NCBI GenBank assembly: GCA_001067655.1
Contig: JUNU01000333.1
Span: 1-13,501 of the forward strand
Direction: 5' to 3'
DNA from: Neisseria lactamica
Lineage (GTDB): Bacteria; Pseudomonadota; Gammaproteobacteria; Burkholderiales; Neisseriaceae
DNA: 13,501 nt
Part shown: positions 6,800-13,439 of the stretch, in pieces
Numbering within the stretch: position 1 is the first letter of the stretch
Layout: each line of letters opens with the position of its first letter
The notes under the pieces: model-generated
Databases searched by the model: none
What the model saw: only the letters and a program-made list of their open reading frames with translations
What the model was told of the DNA's origin: nothing
Position numbers and translations under genes: made by a program

Positions 6800-6845
6800 G
6801 CATCATCGTTGCGAATACCAAGCCGCCGTGTAATACGAATGATGC
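6800..6845. other. Imperfect intergenic hairpin
   Basis: GCATCAT (6800-6806) pairs perfectly with ATGATGC (6839-6845), and pairing continues after a one-base bulge through CGT/ACG. The loop is about 25 bases. Function unknown; it lies directly before the DUS hairpin. Confidence 0.35.
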
Positions 6846-6851
6846 AGAGGA

Positions 6852-6895
6852 TCGTCTGAAAACGGAAAAGGGGCCTCAAGGCTGTTTTCAGACGA
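6852..6895. terminator. Orphan DUS hairpin, one arm degenerate
   Basis: TCGTCTGAAAACGG (6852-6865) pairs with CTGTTTTCAGACGA (6882-6895), with one G:T pair. The right arm belongs to an exact DUS (6887-6898); the left 12-mer differs from the DUS at two positions. Only a short T-run (TTT) follows. With efp already terminated at 6691-6725, its job is unclear. Confidence 0.55.
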
Positions 6896-6968
6896 CCTTT
6901 ACTTGATGGATGGGGGTTTTACGGCTTCCTTTATCCGTTTCGGAATAAGCAATATAAAAAAGTATTCT

Positions 6969-6996
6969 TTGTGTTTGCCGTAATTTCACTTAGAAT
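6969..6996 (+). promoter_or_regulatory. Candidate promoter of amino-acid ABC operon
   Basis: TTGTGT (6969-6974), 16 bases, then TAGAAT (6991-6996, 5 of 6 to -10). The start codon is 35 bases further on and is preceded by a strong ribosome binding site, AGGAG (7021-7025). No operator was recognised. Confidence 0.45.
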
Positions 6997-7031
6997 GCTG
7001 CCCTTGCACACTTTTTCTTCAGGAGAAGATT

Positions 7032-7856
7032 ATGTTGAAAAAATTCGTACTCGGCGGTATGACCGCATTGGTTTTGGCGGCCTGCGGCGGAGAGGGCGGT
7101 AGCGCGTCTTCTTCTGCTCCCGCTCAATCTGCCGGCGCTTCCGGTTCTTTAATCGAGCGCATCAACAATAAAGGGACGATTACCGTCGGTACCGAAGGCA
7201 CTTACGCGCCGTTTACCTACCACGACAAAGACGGCAAGCTGACCGGTTACGATGTGGAAGTTACCCGCGCCGTGGCGGACAAACTGGGCGTGAAAGTCGA
7301 ATTTAAAGAAACGCAATGGGATTCGATGATGGCGGGTTTGAAGGCGAGACGTTTCGACGTGGTGGCAAACCAAGTCGGTTTGACCAGTCCCGAACGCCAA
7401 GCGACATTCGACAAATCCGAACCTTACAGCTGGAGCGGTGCGGTTTTGGTTGCGCGCAACGACAGCAACATCAAATCTATTGATGACATAAAAGGCGTCA
7501 AAACAGCGCAATCCCTGACCAGCAACTACGGCGAAAAAGCCAAAGCTGCGGGTGCGGAGCTTGTGGCAGTGGACGGTTTGGCGCAATCGCTGACCCTGAT
7601 TGAACAAAAACGCGCCGACGCGACTTTGAACGATGAATTGGCGGTTTTGGACTATCTGAAGAAAAACCCGAATGCGGGCGTGAAAATCGTTTGGTCTGCG
7701 CCTGCCGATGAAAAAGTCGGTTCCGGCTTGATTGTCAATAAAGGCAATGACGAAGTCGTGGCAAAATTCAGTACGGCAATCAACGAGCTGAAAGCCGACG
7801 GCACGCTGAAAAAACTGGGCGAACAATTCTTCGGAAAAGACATCAGTGTTAAATAA
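7032..7856 (+). CDS. Amino-acid ABC transporter substrate-binding lipoprotein
   Basis: A 274-residue family 3 solute-binding protein that captures a polar amino acid in the periplasm. It is a lipoprotein: the lipobox L15-A-A-C18 predicts a diacylated Cys18, followed by a flexible Gly/Ser/Ala linker to about residue 38. The binding domain starts near 48 (GTITVGTEGTYAPFTY) and shows the family signature GYDVEVTRAVADKLGV (72-87). GLTSPERQATFDKSEPY (116-132) holds the conserved arginine (R122) that contacts the ligand carboxylate. The partner permease and ATPase resemble the cystine/cysteine TcyABC group, so cystine or cysteine is the most likely ligand, but specificity cannot be read with certainty. 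AGGAG six bases before the ATG is strong. The stop overlaps the permease start by 11 bases. Confidence 0.92.
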   Translation: MLKKFVLGGMTALVLAACGGEGGSASSSAPAQSAGASGSLIERINNKGTITVGTEGTYAPFTYHDKDGKLTGYDVEVTRAVADKLGVKVEFKETQWDSMMAGLKARRFDVVANQVGLTSPERQATFDKSEPYSWSGAVLVARNDSNIKSIDDIKGVKTAQSLTSNYGEKAKAAGAELVAVDGLAQSLTLIEQKRADATLNDELAVLDYLKKNPNAGVKIVWSAPADEKVGSGLIVNKGNDEVVAKFSTAINELKADGTLKKLGEQFFGKDISVK

Positions 7857-8562
7857 TTTTCTTGCTTCGCTGCCGTTTATGACGGAAACACGCGCCGATA
7901 TGATTGTCAGCGCGTTTTTGCCTATGGTCAAAGCCGGTTTTATGGTCTCGCTGCCGCTGGCGGTGGCGTCGTTCCTGATCGGGATGGTGATTGCCATCGC
8001 CGTGGCTTTGGTGCGGATTATGCCTTCAGGCGGCATCGTTCGGAAAATCCTGCTGAAACTGGTGGAAACTTATATTTCCATCATCAGGGGGACGCCGCTG
8101 TTGGTGCAGCTTGTGATTGTGTTTTACGGGCTGCCGTCCGTCGGTATTTTCATCGATCCGATTCCCGCCGCCATCATCGGCTTCTCGCTCAATGTCGGCG
8201 CATACGCTTCCGAGACTATCCGTGCGGCGATTTTGTCCGTGCCGAAAGGGCAGTGGGAAGCGGGTTTCTCCATCGGCATGACCTATATGCAGACTTTCCG
8301 CCGCATCGTTGCGCCGCAGGCATTCCGCGTCGCCGTGCCGCCTTTAAGCAACGAGTTTATCGGCTTGTTCAAAAACACCTCGCTCGCGGCAGTCGTAACG
8401 GTAACGGAATTGTTCCGCGTCGCGCAGGAAACAGCAAACCGTACCTACGACTTCCTGCCCGTCTATATCGAAGCCGCTTTGGTTTACTGGTGTTTCTGCA
8501 AAGTGCTGTTCCTGATTCAGGCGCGCTTGGAAAAACGCTTCGACCGCTATGTCGCCAAATAA
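7846..8562 (+). CDS. Amino-acid ABC transporter permease
   Basis: A 238-residue inner-membrane permease of the His/Glu/Gln/Arg/opine (HEAM) family, forming the channel of the importer. The GTG start at 7846 overlaps the lipoprotein gene by 11 bases, indicating translational coupling; GGAAAAG lies upstream. An ATG at 7879 would be a shorter alternative start without a ribosome binding site. Hydrophobic segments lie at about 26-57, 84-102, 106-122, 168-190 and 205-226. RGTPLLVQL (81-89) and the EAA-type loop SETIRAAILSVPKGQWEAG (122-140), which docks on the ATPase, are clear. The C-terminal part (NEFIGLFKNTSLAAVVTVTE, 169-188) closely resembles cystine-type permeases such as TcyB. Confidence 0.92.
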   Translation: MLNNFLASLPFMTETRADMIVSAFLPMVKAGFMVSLPLAVASFLIGMVIAIAVALVRIMPSGGIVRKILLKLVETYISIIRGTPLLVQLVIVFYGLPSVGIFIDPIPAAIIGFSLNVGAYASETIRAAILSVPKGQWEAGFSIGMTYMQTFRRIVAPQAFRVAVPPLSNEFIGLFKNTSLAAVVTVTELFRVAQETANRTYDFLPVYIEAALVYWCFCKVLFLIQARLEKRFDRYVAK

Positions 8563-8571
8563 GGGAAAGCC

Positions 8572-9339
8572 ATGATTAAAATTCGCAATATCCGCAAAAC
8601 CTTCGGCGAAAACACCATTTTGCGCGGCATCGATTTGGATGTGGGCAAAGGGCAGGTGGTCGTCATCCTCGGACCTTCTGGCTCGGGCAAAACGACGTTT
8701 CTGCGCTGCTTAAACGCGCTGGAAATGCCCGAAGACGGACAAATCGAGTTCGACAACGAGCGACCGCTGAAAATCGATTTTTCTAAAAAAACGACAAAGC
8801 ACGACATTTTGGCTCTGCGCCGCAAATCCGGCATGGTGTTCCAGCAATACAACCTTTTCCCGCACAAAACCGCGTTGGAAAACGTGATGGAGGGTCCGGT
8901 TGCCGTACAAGGCAAACCTGCCGCCCAAGCGCGCGAAGAAGCTTTGAAATTGCTGGAAAAAGTCGGCTTGGGCGACAAGGTTAACCTTTATCCCTACCAG
9001 CTTTCCGGAGGTCAGCAGCAGCGCGTCGGCATCGCCCGCGCATTGGCGATTCAGCCCGAGCTGATGTTGTTTGACGAACCCACTTCCGCGCTGGATCCCG
9101 AATTGGTGCAAGACGTATTGAACGCCATGAAGGAATTGGCGCAGGAAGGCTGGACGATGGTCGTTGTGACCCACGAAATCAAGTTTGCGCTGGAAGTTGC
9201 CACTACCGTCGTCGTCATGGACGGCGGCGTCATCGTAGAGCAGGGCAGTCCGAAAGAGTTGTTCGACCACCCTAAACACGAACGGACGCAGAAATTCCTG
9301 CGGCAAATTCGTAAAGATTCGGCGGATTATCGACATTAA
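8572..9339 (+). CDS. Amino-acid ABC transporter ATPase
   Basis: A 255-residue cytoplasmic ATPase powering the importer. Motifs are complete: Walker A GPSGSGKT (34-41), Q-loop Q91, signature LSGGQ (144-148), Walker B LMLFDEP (164-170) with catalytic E169, D-loop SALD (172-175) and switch H201. It is of the polar amino-acid (GlnQ/TcyC-like) type. Residues 60-80 carry a charged insert (NERPLKIDFSKKTTKHDIL) before the Q-loop, as in cystine-type ATPases. The start is nine bases after the permease stop, with AAGGGAAA as ribosome binding site, so the three genes form one operon closed by a degenerate DUS terminator. Confidence 0.93.
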   Translation: MIKIRNIRKTFGENTILRGIDLDVGKGQVVVILGPSGSGKTTFLRCLNALEMPEDGQIEFDNERPLKIDFSKKTTKHDILALRRKSGMVFQQYNLFPHKTALENVMEGPVAVQGKPAAQAREEALKLLEKVGLGDKVNLYPYQLSGGQQQRVGIARALAIQPELMLFDEPTSALDPELVQDVLNAMKELAQEGWTMVVVTHEIKFALEVATTVVVMDGGVIVEQGSPKELFDHPKHERTQKFLRQIRKDSADYRH

Positions 9340-9355
9340 GCCGTTTCGTTACATC

Positions 9356-9422
9356 AAAGGTCGTCTGTAAACGGATATAGTGGGTTTCGCTAAAACATCA
9401 GCCGTTTTCAGATGACCTTTTT
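9356..9422 (+). terminator. Terminator from a degenerate DUS pair
   Basis: AAAGGTCGTCTGTAAACGG (9356-9374) pairs with CCGTTTTCAGATGACCTTT (9402-9420) with one T/T mismatch and one G:U pair, followed by a T-run to 9422. Each DUS arm (9358-9369 and 9407-9418) differs from the consensus by one base. The loop is unusually large at 27 bases and includes TATAGTGG. Confidence 0.75.
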
Positions 9423-9485
9423 CCATCATGGATTCACGTTGAAACGCTACGGCACCAACGAACGGCGACATCACGCTGTTTTCGC

Positions 9486-9491
9486 TATAAA
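9486..9491 (+). promoter_or_regulatory. Candidate -10 box of yheS
   Basis: TATAAA within GCTATAAAATACC, 40 bases before the yheS ATG. No good -35 hexamer is seen at the right distance, so this is a weak call. There is also no clear Shine-Dalgarno sequence before the ATG. Confidence 0.3.
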
Positions 9492-9530
9492 ATACCGCCT
9501 TTCCCATTTTTCTGCCCGTCCCTTACCATC

Positions 9531-11453
9531 ATGATTGAAATCAAGAACCTCACCCTGCAACGCGGTTTGAAAGTCCTGCTCGACAAAGCCACCGCCACCG
9601 TTAATCCTGGTCAGCGCGTTGGTTTGATCGGTAAAAACGGGACGGGCAAATCGAGTCTGTTTGCCTTAATCAAGGGTGAAATCACGCAGGATGGCGGCGA
9701 TATCTCGATTCCGAAAAATTGGCGGATTGCTTCCGTTTCCCAAGAAACGCCTGACTTGGACATCTCTGCGTTGGACTACGTTTTGCAGGGCGATGCCGAG
9801 TTGCAGGCTTTTCAGACGACCTTAGCGCAGGCGGAAGCGCAAAATGACGGCATGAAACAAGCGGAATATCATGCCAAATTGGAAGAAATCGACGCTTATA
9901 CCGCGCCGGCTCGTGCGGCGAAATTGTTGAACGGGCTGGGTTTTTCGCAAGAAGAACACAGCCGCCCCGTCAAATCTTTTTCCGGCGGCTGGCGTATGCG
10001 TCTGAACCTTGCGCAAGCCTTAATTTGCCGCGCCGATTTGCTCTTACTTGACGAACCGACCAACCACTTGGATTTGGAAACCGTTTTGTGGCTGGAAAAC
10101 CATCTTGCCTCTTTACCCTGCACGCAAATCATCATTTCCCATGACCGTGATTTCCTCAATGCGGCAACCACCCAAACCATCGAATTGTCCCAGCAAAAGC
10201 TCACGCAATACGGCGGCAATTACGATTTTTACCAAAACGAACGCGCGCAACGTTTGGCACAGCAACAAGCCGCCTATGTCAAACAGCAGGCACAAATCAA
10301 ACATCTGCAATCCTTTATTGACCGCTTCAAAGCCAAGGCCACCAAAGCCGTTCAAGCGCAAAGCCGTATGAAGGCATTGGCGAAGCTCGAACGCATCGCT
10401 CCCGCGCATCTGGACAGCGAGTTTTCCTTTGAGTTTTACAATCCCGACCATCTGCCCAATCCCTTACTGAAGCTGGAGCACGCTGATTTGGGTTACGAAG
10501 GCAAAACCGTCCTGCACGACATTACCCTGTCGCTGGAGAGCGGCGCACGTTACGGGCTATTGGGTGTCAACGGCAGCGGTAAATCTACGTTTATCAAAGC
10601 TTTGGCAGGCAAAATCGATTTACTCTCCGGCAGCATCGTCCGTTCCGAAAAACTCAATATCGGCTATTTTGCCCAACAACAACTCGATACCATCCGCGCC
10701 GACCAAAGCCCTGTTTGGCACATCCAGCAGCTTTCTCCCGAAGTGCGCGAACAAGAAATCCGAAATTTCCTCGGCGGCTTCAACTTTGTCGGCGATATGG
10801 CGTTGCAGAAAACCGAACCCTTTTCCGGCGGAGAAAAAGCCCGTCTCGCTCTTGCCATGATTATCTGGCAAAAGCCGAATTTGCTGCTGCTTGACGAGCC
10901 GACCAACCATCTGGACTTGGATATGCGCCACGCCCTGACGCTCGCGCTGCAAAGTTTCCAAGGTGCCTTAATCGTCGTATCGCACGACCGCAGCCTGCTT
11001 GAAGCCACTACCGACAGCTTCCTCCTGATTGACAAAGGTCGTCTGAAAAACTTTGACGGCGATTTAAACGATTATCGTCAATGGAGGTTGGCGCAGGAAA
11101 ACGCCACCGCCGCACCTGCCGCTTCCGCGCAAAGCCAAAACCGCAAAGACACCAAGCGTATCGAAGCACAAATCCGTCAAGAAAAAGCCCGACGCGGCAA
11201 GCCGATACAGCAGAAAATCGACAAAGCCGAAAAAGAAATGGCGCAGCTTTCCGAAATTCAAACAGCATGTGAAACATTTTTGGCACAAGAAGAAGCCTAT
11301 TCAGACGAAAATAAAACAAAATTACAACAAACCCTCGCACAATTAACAGAAATTAAAGTAAAATTAACACAAATAGAAGAAAATTGGCTTTTGTGGCAGG
11401 AAGAGCTGGAGCAAATCCTGACGGAAATCGACGCAGAATTTACACAAATATAA
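9531..11453 (+). CDS. yheS: ABC-F family ATPase YheS
   Basis: A 640-residue cytoplasmic ABC-F protein with two nucleotide-binding domains and no membrane part. ABC-F proteins bind the ribosomal E site and adjust stalled or slow ribosomes. Length and sequence match E. coli YheS (637 residues) throughout. NBD1: Walker A GKNGTGKS (34-41), signature FSGGW (150-154), LLLLDEPTNHLD (170-181). The P-site tRNA interaction motif linker spans about 235-300 (RFKAKATKAVQAQSRMK, 265-281). NBD2: Walker A GVNGSGKS (345-352), signature FSGGEK (431-436), LLLLDEPTNHLD (451-462). A charged, coiled-coil-like tail runs from 520 to 640. Two DUS copies lie inside the gene (FQTT at 94-97; GRLK at 503-506). The last part of the gene is visibly AT-rich. 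YheS may help at arrest-type nascent chains, as reported for E. coli. Confidence 0.95.
   Translation: MIEIKNLTLQRGLKVLLDKATATVNPGQRVGLIGKNGTGKSSLFALIKGEITQDGGDISIPKNWRIASVSQETPDLDISALDYVLQGDAELQAFQTTLAQAEAQNDGMKQAEYHAKLEEIDAYTAPARAAKLLNGLGFSQEEHSRPVKSFSGGWRMRLNLAQALICRADLLLLDEPTNHLDLETVLWLENHLASLPCTQIIISHDRDFLNAATTQTIELSQQKLTQYGGNYDFYQNERAQRLAQQQAAYVKQQAQIKHLQSFIDRFKAKATKAVQAQSRMKALAKLERIAPAHLDSEFSFEFYNPDHLPNPLLKLEHADLGYEGKTVLHDITLSLESGARYGLLGVNGSGKSTFIKALAGKIDLLSGSIVRSEKLNIGYFAQQQLDTIRADQSPVWHIQQLSPEVREQEIRNFLGGFNFVGDMALQKTEPFSGGEKARLALAMIIWQKPNLLLLDEPTNHLDLDMRHALTLALQSFQGALIVVSHDRSLLEATTDSFLLIDKGRLKNFDGDLNDYRQWRLAQENATAAPAASAQSQNRKDTKRIEAQIRQEKARRGKPIQQKIDKAEKEMAQLSEIQTACETFLAQEEAYSDENKTKLQQTLAQLTEIKVKLTQIEENWLLWQEELEQILTEIDAEFTQI
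9811..9822 (-). repeat. DNA uptake sequence inside yheS, NBD1
   Basis: Exact TTCAGACGACCT on the plus strand, read in frame as F94-Q-T-T97, in a variable region between Walker A and the signature of the first ATPase domain. Confidence 0.9.
11036..11047 (+). repeat. DNA uptake sequence inside yheS, after NBD2
   Basis: Exact AGGTCGTCTGAA on the plus strand, spanning the codons for KGRLK around residues 502-506, just past the second ATPase domain. Confidence 0.9.
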
Positions 11454-11553
11454 ATATCCCGTTGCCCGAGTTTCCGTATCTGCCTTCAGAAGCTGATAAA
11501 AATACAGTTTGGCATAGTGATTTAATATTGCCGGACTGCATAAAAACAAAAAT

Positions 11554-11565
11554 AGGTCGTCTGAA
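11554..11565 (+). repeat. Single intergenic DNA uptake sequence
   Basis: Exact AGGTCGTCTGAA with no inverted partner nearby, 21 bases before the next start codon and so probably in its leader. No hairpin terminator was seen between yheS and the next gene. Confidence 0.9.
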
Positions 11566-11586
11566 AACTCAAACTACGGAAAACTT

Positions 11587-11955
11587 ATGCGTTCACGAAT
11601 CAAGCAAGGAGCACTTATCGTCGCATTCTCCCTCATTTTGGGCTTATCCCTCCACACCGCAGCAGCCGTCTTCAGTTGCCATTCAGGTAATAGCAAAACC
11701 TACACATCCGAACCATCGGGAAACTGCACAGGTGCAGACCTGCCCAAAATCAGCAGCCACCAAGGTGGCGCATACCGTCTGAAAATCAACAAATTAAGCA
11801 GCGATAGCGAAGAAAAGGCAGCCAAGCCCAAGAAAGCGCGTTCAAAAGAAAAATCGCGGAAAAAAGCGCAAGAGCAAGAGACAAAGAGCAAAAACGCCAA
11901 ATCACGCGCCAAAAAATCGGATAAATCCGCAAAAACGTCGTCTGAAAACGAGTGA
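11587..11955 (+). CDS. Secreted two-cysteine protein with Lys-rich tail
   Basis: A 122-residue exported protein without a function I recognise. The signal peptide is about 1-27 (RSRIK n-region, hydrophobic 9-22, cleavage near HTAAA). The mature part starts with a short module, C31 to C47, containing YTSEPSGNCTGADLPKI (39-55), then a strongly basic, low-complexity tail (about 75-122, rich in Lys, Ser and Ala). The module recurs in the next gene (12109-12660) with the same 16-residue cysteine spacing, and resembles the short DUF4124 type of periplasmic domain. The cysteines could form a disulfide in the periplasm. The last codons (SSEN) are written by a DUS with one mismatch (11935-11946). CGGAA upstream is a modest ribosome binding site. 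Confidence 0.72.
   Translation: MRSRIKQGALIVAFSLILGLSLHTAAAVFSCHSGNSKTYTSEPSGNCTGADLPKISSHQGGAYRLKINKLSSDSEEKAAKPKKARSKEKSRKKAQEQETKSKNAKSRAKKSDKSAKTSSENE
11935..11946 (+). repeat. One-mismatch DUS at the 3' end of a gene
   Basis: ACGTCGTCTGAA differs from the DUS only at its second base. It encodes part of the C-terminal TSSEN of the preceding secreted protein, nine bases before the end of the coding region. Confidence 0.6.
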
Positions 11956-12021
11956 AGCAGTTTTCGCTATAACGAATAAGACGGTTTGCACGGTTTGAAA
12001 TTTAAAAGCCAGCCGTCCTAT

Positions 12022-12050
12022 TTGAGAGAATATGCTGGGATTGTTATACT
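12022..12050 (+). promoter_or_regulatory. Strong sigma-70-like promoter
   Basis: TTGAGA (12022-12027, 5 of 6), exactly 17 bases, then TATACT (12045-12050, 5 of 6), with an extended -10 TG at 12042-12043. It is the best promoter match in the window and would give the secreted coiled-coil gene at 12109 its own transcript with a leader of about 52 bases. Confidence 0.6.
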
Positions 12051-12108
12051 ATTACAGTTGAATGCAATATCTATCAAACAATTACTTATTTCACATTACG
12101 ACCTTACC

Positions 12109-12660
12109 ATGAAACAATCATTTCACGCATTGGCAGCTTCATTGCTGATGTTTGCCGCCGCATCAGGCGCACAAGCCTCTTCCAAAATTTATACCTGCAC
12201 AGTCAACGGCGAAGTTGTCTATACTTCACGCCCATCTGGAAACTGCCATTCGGCAGATTTACCGACCATCGGTAAATACAGCAGCACGCGCTACGATGCT
12301 CCCGCTTTAGAAATGCCCGAGCCTGCTGCCGAAGCTCCGTCAAAACGAGCCGGTAACGCAAAACCTGCTCCTAAAAATACCGCTAAGGCGAATCCTGCAC
12401 CTGCGCCCATCCGTCCTGCTCCTGAAGTCGCAGCAACGCCTGCGCCCAAATCCTCCGGCAGCACTAGCCGCCGTTCGATTTTGGAAACGGAATTGAGCAA
12501 CGAACGTAAAGCGTTGGGTGAAGCGCAAAAATCTCTGGCTCAAGCCCGCGTAGCCAAAGGCGGTCATGTCAACCAACAGGAAATCAACAGCCTGCAAAGC
12601 GCGGTACTCGACCGCCAGCAAAACATCCAAGCCCTGCAAAGGGAATTGAGTCGGATGTAG
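12109..12660 (+). CDS. Secreted two-cysteine protein with coiled coil
   Basis: A 183-residue periplasmic or surface protein of unknown function. The signal peptide ends at A21-Q-A23. The mature N-terminus is a DUF4124-like module: IYTCTVNGEVVYTSRPSGNC (27-46), followed by HSADLPTI. C30 and C46 may pair. A Pro/Ala-rich linker runs from about 64 to 118, then a charged helical segment (122-183) with regular leucines and glutamines that looks like a coiled coil. The same module, with identical cysteine spacing, begins the preceding gene, so the two are probably duplicated modules with different tails. The ATG at 12109 is chosen because it starts the signal peptide; the frame extends upstream to a TTG without one. 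It has its own promoter. Confidence 0.78.
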   Translation: MKQSFHALAASLLMFAAASGAQASSKIYTCTVNGEVVYTSRPSGNCHSADLPTIGKYSSTRYDAPALEMPEPAAEAPSKRAGNAKPAPKNTAKANPAPAPIRPAPEVAATPAPKSSGSTSRRSILETELSNERKALGEAQKSLAQARVAKGGHVNQQEINSLQSAVLDRQQNIQALQRELSRM

Positions 12661-12694
12661 GCTGTTCCTACCTTCTTTACCTGCCTTTCTTGGT

Positions 12695-12722
12695 TTTACA
12701 TTACGTTAAATATTTCTAAAAT
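12695..12722 (+). promoter_or_regulatory. Promoter of mlaC-like gene
   Basis: TTTACA (12695-12700, 5 of 6), 16 bases, then TAAAAT (12717-12722, 5 of 6). The start codon lies about 48 bases downstream, so the gene is probably transcribed on its own. Confidence 0.5.
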
Positions 12723-12724
12723 AT

Positions 12725-12753
12725 AAAGTTTTACAATTAACCTTTAAAACTTT
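12725..12753. other. AT-rich leader inverted repeat
   Basis: AAAGTTTTA (12725-12733) and TAAAACTTT (12745-12753) form a perfect 9-bp inverted repeat with an 11-base loop, just after the -10 box and before the ribosome binding site AGG. Being almost all A:T it is a weak RNA hairpin; as DNA it could be a repressor site. Function unknown. Confidence 0.35.
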
Positions 12754-12770
12754 TAGAAATAGGTACGTAT

Positions 12771-13367
12771 ATGGCATCCTATTTGTCCGCTTTTGTACTG
12801 GCTGCACCTATGGTGCTTGCCGCTCCGTATGTTGCCGCTGCACATCCTGCACAAGAGCAGATGCAGCAAAATATCGATACTGTTTTGAAAATCGCACGCA
12901 ATACTTCCTTGAGCGAGCCGCAGCGTGTCAAACAAATACAGCAGTATGCCGACCGTTATTTGGATTATGAACGCATTTCCGCTTTGGCTGTCGGCGCGCC
13001 TTGGCGCAATTTCTCAGCACAGCAGAAAACAGATTTTATTCAGGCATTCAAAGAGATGGTGGTTTCAATGTATTCCCATTCCGCTTTGGTGGGTGCTGCC
13101 GATGCGAAAGTCAAATTGCTGCCTAAAATGACTGAAAACGGCAATAAGTTTGATGTGTTTTCGGAACTTCAAACGAAGAGCGGTAAGAAATACGAAGTGG
13201 CGTATCAGCTTTATCGGGTAGGTTCTGCTTATAAAATCTACAATTTCCGTTTGGATGGCACAAGTTTAGTGACGGTATACCGAAATCAATTCAATGAGTT
13301 GATTAAGCAAAAAGGTATTGACGGTACTATTACCGTCGTTAAAGCCAAGGGGTTGAAAAAGCAATAA
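12771..13367 (+). CDS. MlaC/Ttg2D-family periplasmic phospholipid-binding protein
   Basis: A 198-residue protein of the MlaC (Ttg2, toluene tolerance) family, which shuttles phospholipids across the periplasm between outer-membrane MlaA and the inner-membrane MlaFEDB complex. Family marks are ALAVGAPWR (71-79) and GTSLVTVYRNQF (163-174), with the helix-rich N-terminal half (29-100) and beta-sheet part (111-170). The other mla genes are absent here, so it may be a second, orphan paralogue. The predicted signal peptide (cleavage near A22-A-A24) is odd: there is no Lys or Arg before K40. The frame is closed upstream by a stop at 12738-12740 and no other start is seen. AGG seven bases before the ATG is the ribosome binding site. 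No clear terminator follows; a weak AATGG/CCATT hairpin lies at 13409-13423. Confidence 0.88.
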   Translation: MASYLSAFVLAAPMVLAAPYVAAAHPAQEQMQQNIDTVLKIARNTSLSEPQRVKQIQQYADRYLDYERISALAVGAPWRNFSAQQKTDFIQAFKEMVVSMYSHSALVGAADAKVKLLPKMTENGNKFDVFSELQTKSGKKYEVAYQLYRVGSAYKIYNFRLDGTSLVTVYRNQFNELIKQKGIDGTITVVKAKGLKKQ

Positions 13368-13439
13368 TTTGATTGATAATTTTCCTGTTTTCTCAAGAGA
13401 AGGATTGGAATGGTTTTTCCATTTGAGGATAAGGGATAT

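Larger units (their letters stand above)
6726..7031. other. Non-coding gap between efp and ABC operon
   Basis: About 300 bases without a credible gene on either strand. It contains a weak -10-like TAAAAT (6759-6764), an imperfect hairpin at 6800-6845, a second DUS-containing hairpin at 6852-6895 that has no gene to terminate, and the promoter and ribosome binding site of the next gene. Short frames starting at ATGs here end within seven codons. Confidence 0.7.

Noticed and set aside
6726..7031. A small protein gene in the efp to ABC-operon gap
   Set aside because: ATG-started frames here close within a few codons, and no ribosome binding site precedes them.
7149..8036. Long antisense open frame (295 codons) across the amino-acid-binding lipoprotein gene
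   Set aside because: It mirrors a gene with full family motifs, has no recognisable protein features, and such frames are expected opposite GC-rich coding sequence.
9375..9401. Correia element remnant in the terminator loop (TATAGTGG)
   Set aside because: Only eight bases match the terminal repeat; the rest of the loop does not continue as a Correia element.
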